DNA of 64,000 nucleotides from Negadavirga shengliensis. Lineage in GTDB: Bacteria > Bacteroidota > Bacteroidia > Cytophagales > Cyclobacteriaceae. The translations under genes were made by a program, and so were the position numbers. Below the pieces are notes generated by a model. The model did no database searches and was not told where the DNA came from. It saw only the letters and a list, made by a program, of their open reading frames with translations. Positions 63,865-64,000 of this stretch are shown piece by piece (the stretch's first letter is position 1; the number at the start of each line of letters is the position of its first letter). The stretch covers positions 248,001-312,000 of the forward strand of contig NZ_JBHSJJ010000005.1 in NCBI RefSeq assembly GCF_042652345.1. The letters run 5' to 3'.

Positions 63865-64000
63865 ATGATCAGTATCTCTGAAGTCGTGACCACTATCAAG
63901 AAGCTCATAGAAATCAGGTTTGAAATTTTGAAAAATGAGATCCAGGATGAATTGGGTATAATTGTCGCCCGCGTAGTTGTACTGGTATCCATGGTTTTAG
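63865..64000 (+). CDS. Phage holin family (DUF1469-like) membrane protein, 5' end
   Basis: First 45 codons only, from the ATG at 63865; the gene continues past the window. It starts MISISEVVTTIKKLIEIRFE, then an amphipathic stretch and the beginning of a hydrophobic segment (IIVARVVVLVSMVL). Despite the family name these are usually chromosomal envelope proteins. Confidence is limited by the short length. Confidence 0.55.
   Translation, partial: MISISEVVTTIKKLIEIRFEILKNEIQDELGIIVARVVVLVSMVL

Noticed and set aside
1..64000. CRISPR arrays, tRNA or rRNA genes, insertion sequences and prophage
   Set aside because: No repeat-spacer pattern, cloverleaf, transposase, integrase or structural phage genes are visible. 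The holin-like gene at the right edge is a widespread chromosomal family.

Overview
The window looks like chromosomal DNA of a marine or aquatic Bacteroidota member, most likely order Cytophagales (family Cyclobacteriaceae, Algoriphagus/Cyclobacterium-like). This rests on protein content: a GldJ-type gliding/type IX secretion (T9SS) lipoprotein, three secreted proteins with T9SS type A C-terminal sorting domains, two TonB-dependent receptors, a Wzi-type capsule protein, a fused CrtYcd lycopene cyclase, and promoters resembling the Bacteroidota -7 box TAnnTTTG. Almost every base is coding. I see no tRNA, rRNA, insertion sequence, prophage, CRISPR array or other mobile element. The genus is inference.

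Layout: (1) 1-620, 5' part of glycyl-tRNA synthetase. (2) 703-6173, a three-gene minus-strand operon: a PQQ-type sugar dehydrogenase with cytochrome c, a TIM-barrel sugar isomerase-like protein, and a PVC-type dehydrogenase with C-terminal cytochrome c. A tandem 90-base repeat lies upstream. (3) 6623-18548, a TonB receptor, tag, an M14 carboxypeptidase, a DUF3365 heme lipoprotein, prfA, a YCF48-repeat T9SS cargo and gldJ. (4) 18754-25678, mfd, an orphan cytochrome oxidase subunit III-like gene, hflK-hflC and a fur family regulator. (5) 25889-32457, a retropepsin-like/PDZ protein, a large PAS histidine kinase, nagB, a TRIC channel and a methyltransferase. (6) 32550-42378, a BamA-like outer-membrane protein divergent from a six-gene envelope locus: lipoprotein, Wzi, CotH kinase, DUF4956, HlyD adaptor and TolC-like protein. 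This is the strongest candidate for an undescribed system. (7) 42375-50015, a TonB receptor and the carotenoid operon ECF sigma-crtI-crtB-crtYcd-ispH-crtW. (8) 50415-54475, a GntP permease-RidA-D-serine dehydratase/D-threonine aldolase-like-dipeptidase operon. (9) 54569-62746, a T9SS cargo protein with a nested hairpin at its start codon, uvrA, an AsmA-like protein and a lytic transglycosylase. (10) 63185-64000, a YkgJ-type cysteine-cluster protein and the start of a holin-like membrane protein.

Genes that appear to work together: the carotenoid genes form a complete route from geranylgeranyl-PP to keto-carotenoids, with an isoprenoid supply gene (ispH) and a dedicated sigma factor. The GntP cluster looks like D-amino-acid uptake and dehydration, with RidA clearing the reactive enamine product. 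In the CotH/DUF4956/HlyD/TolC locus, genes spaced 2-14 bases apart suggest one envelope-spanning machine with no recognisable ATPase pump, paired with a secreted surface kinase and a capsule-binding porin.
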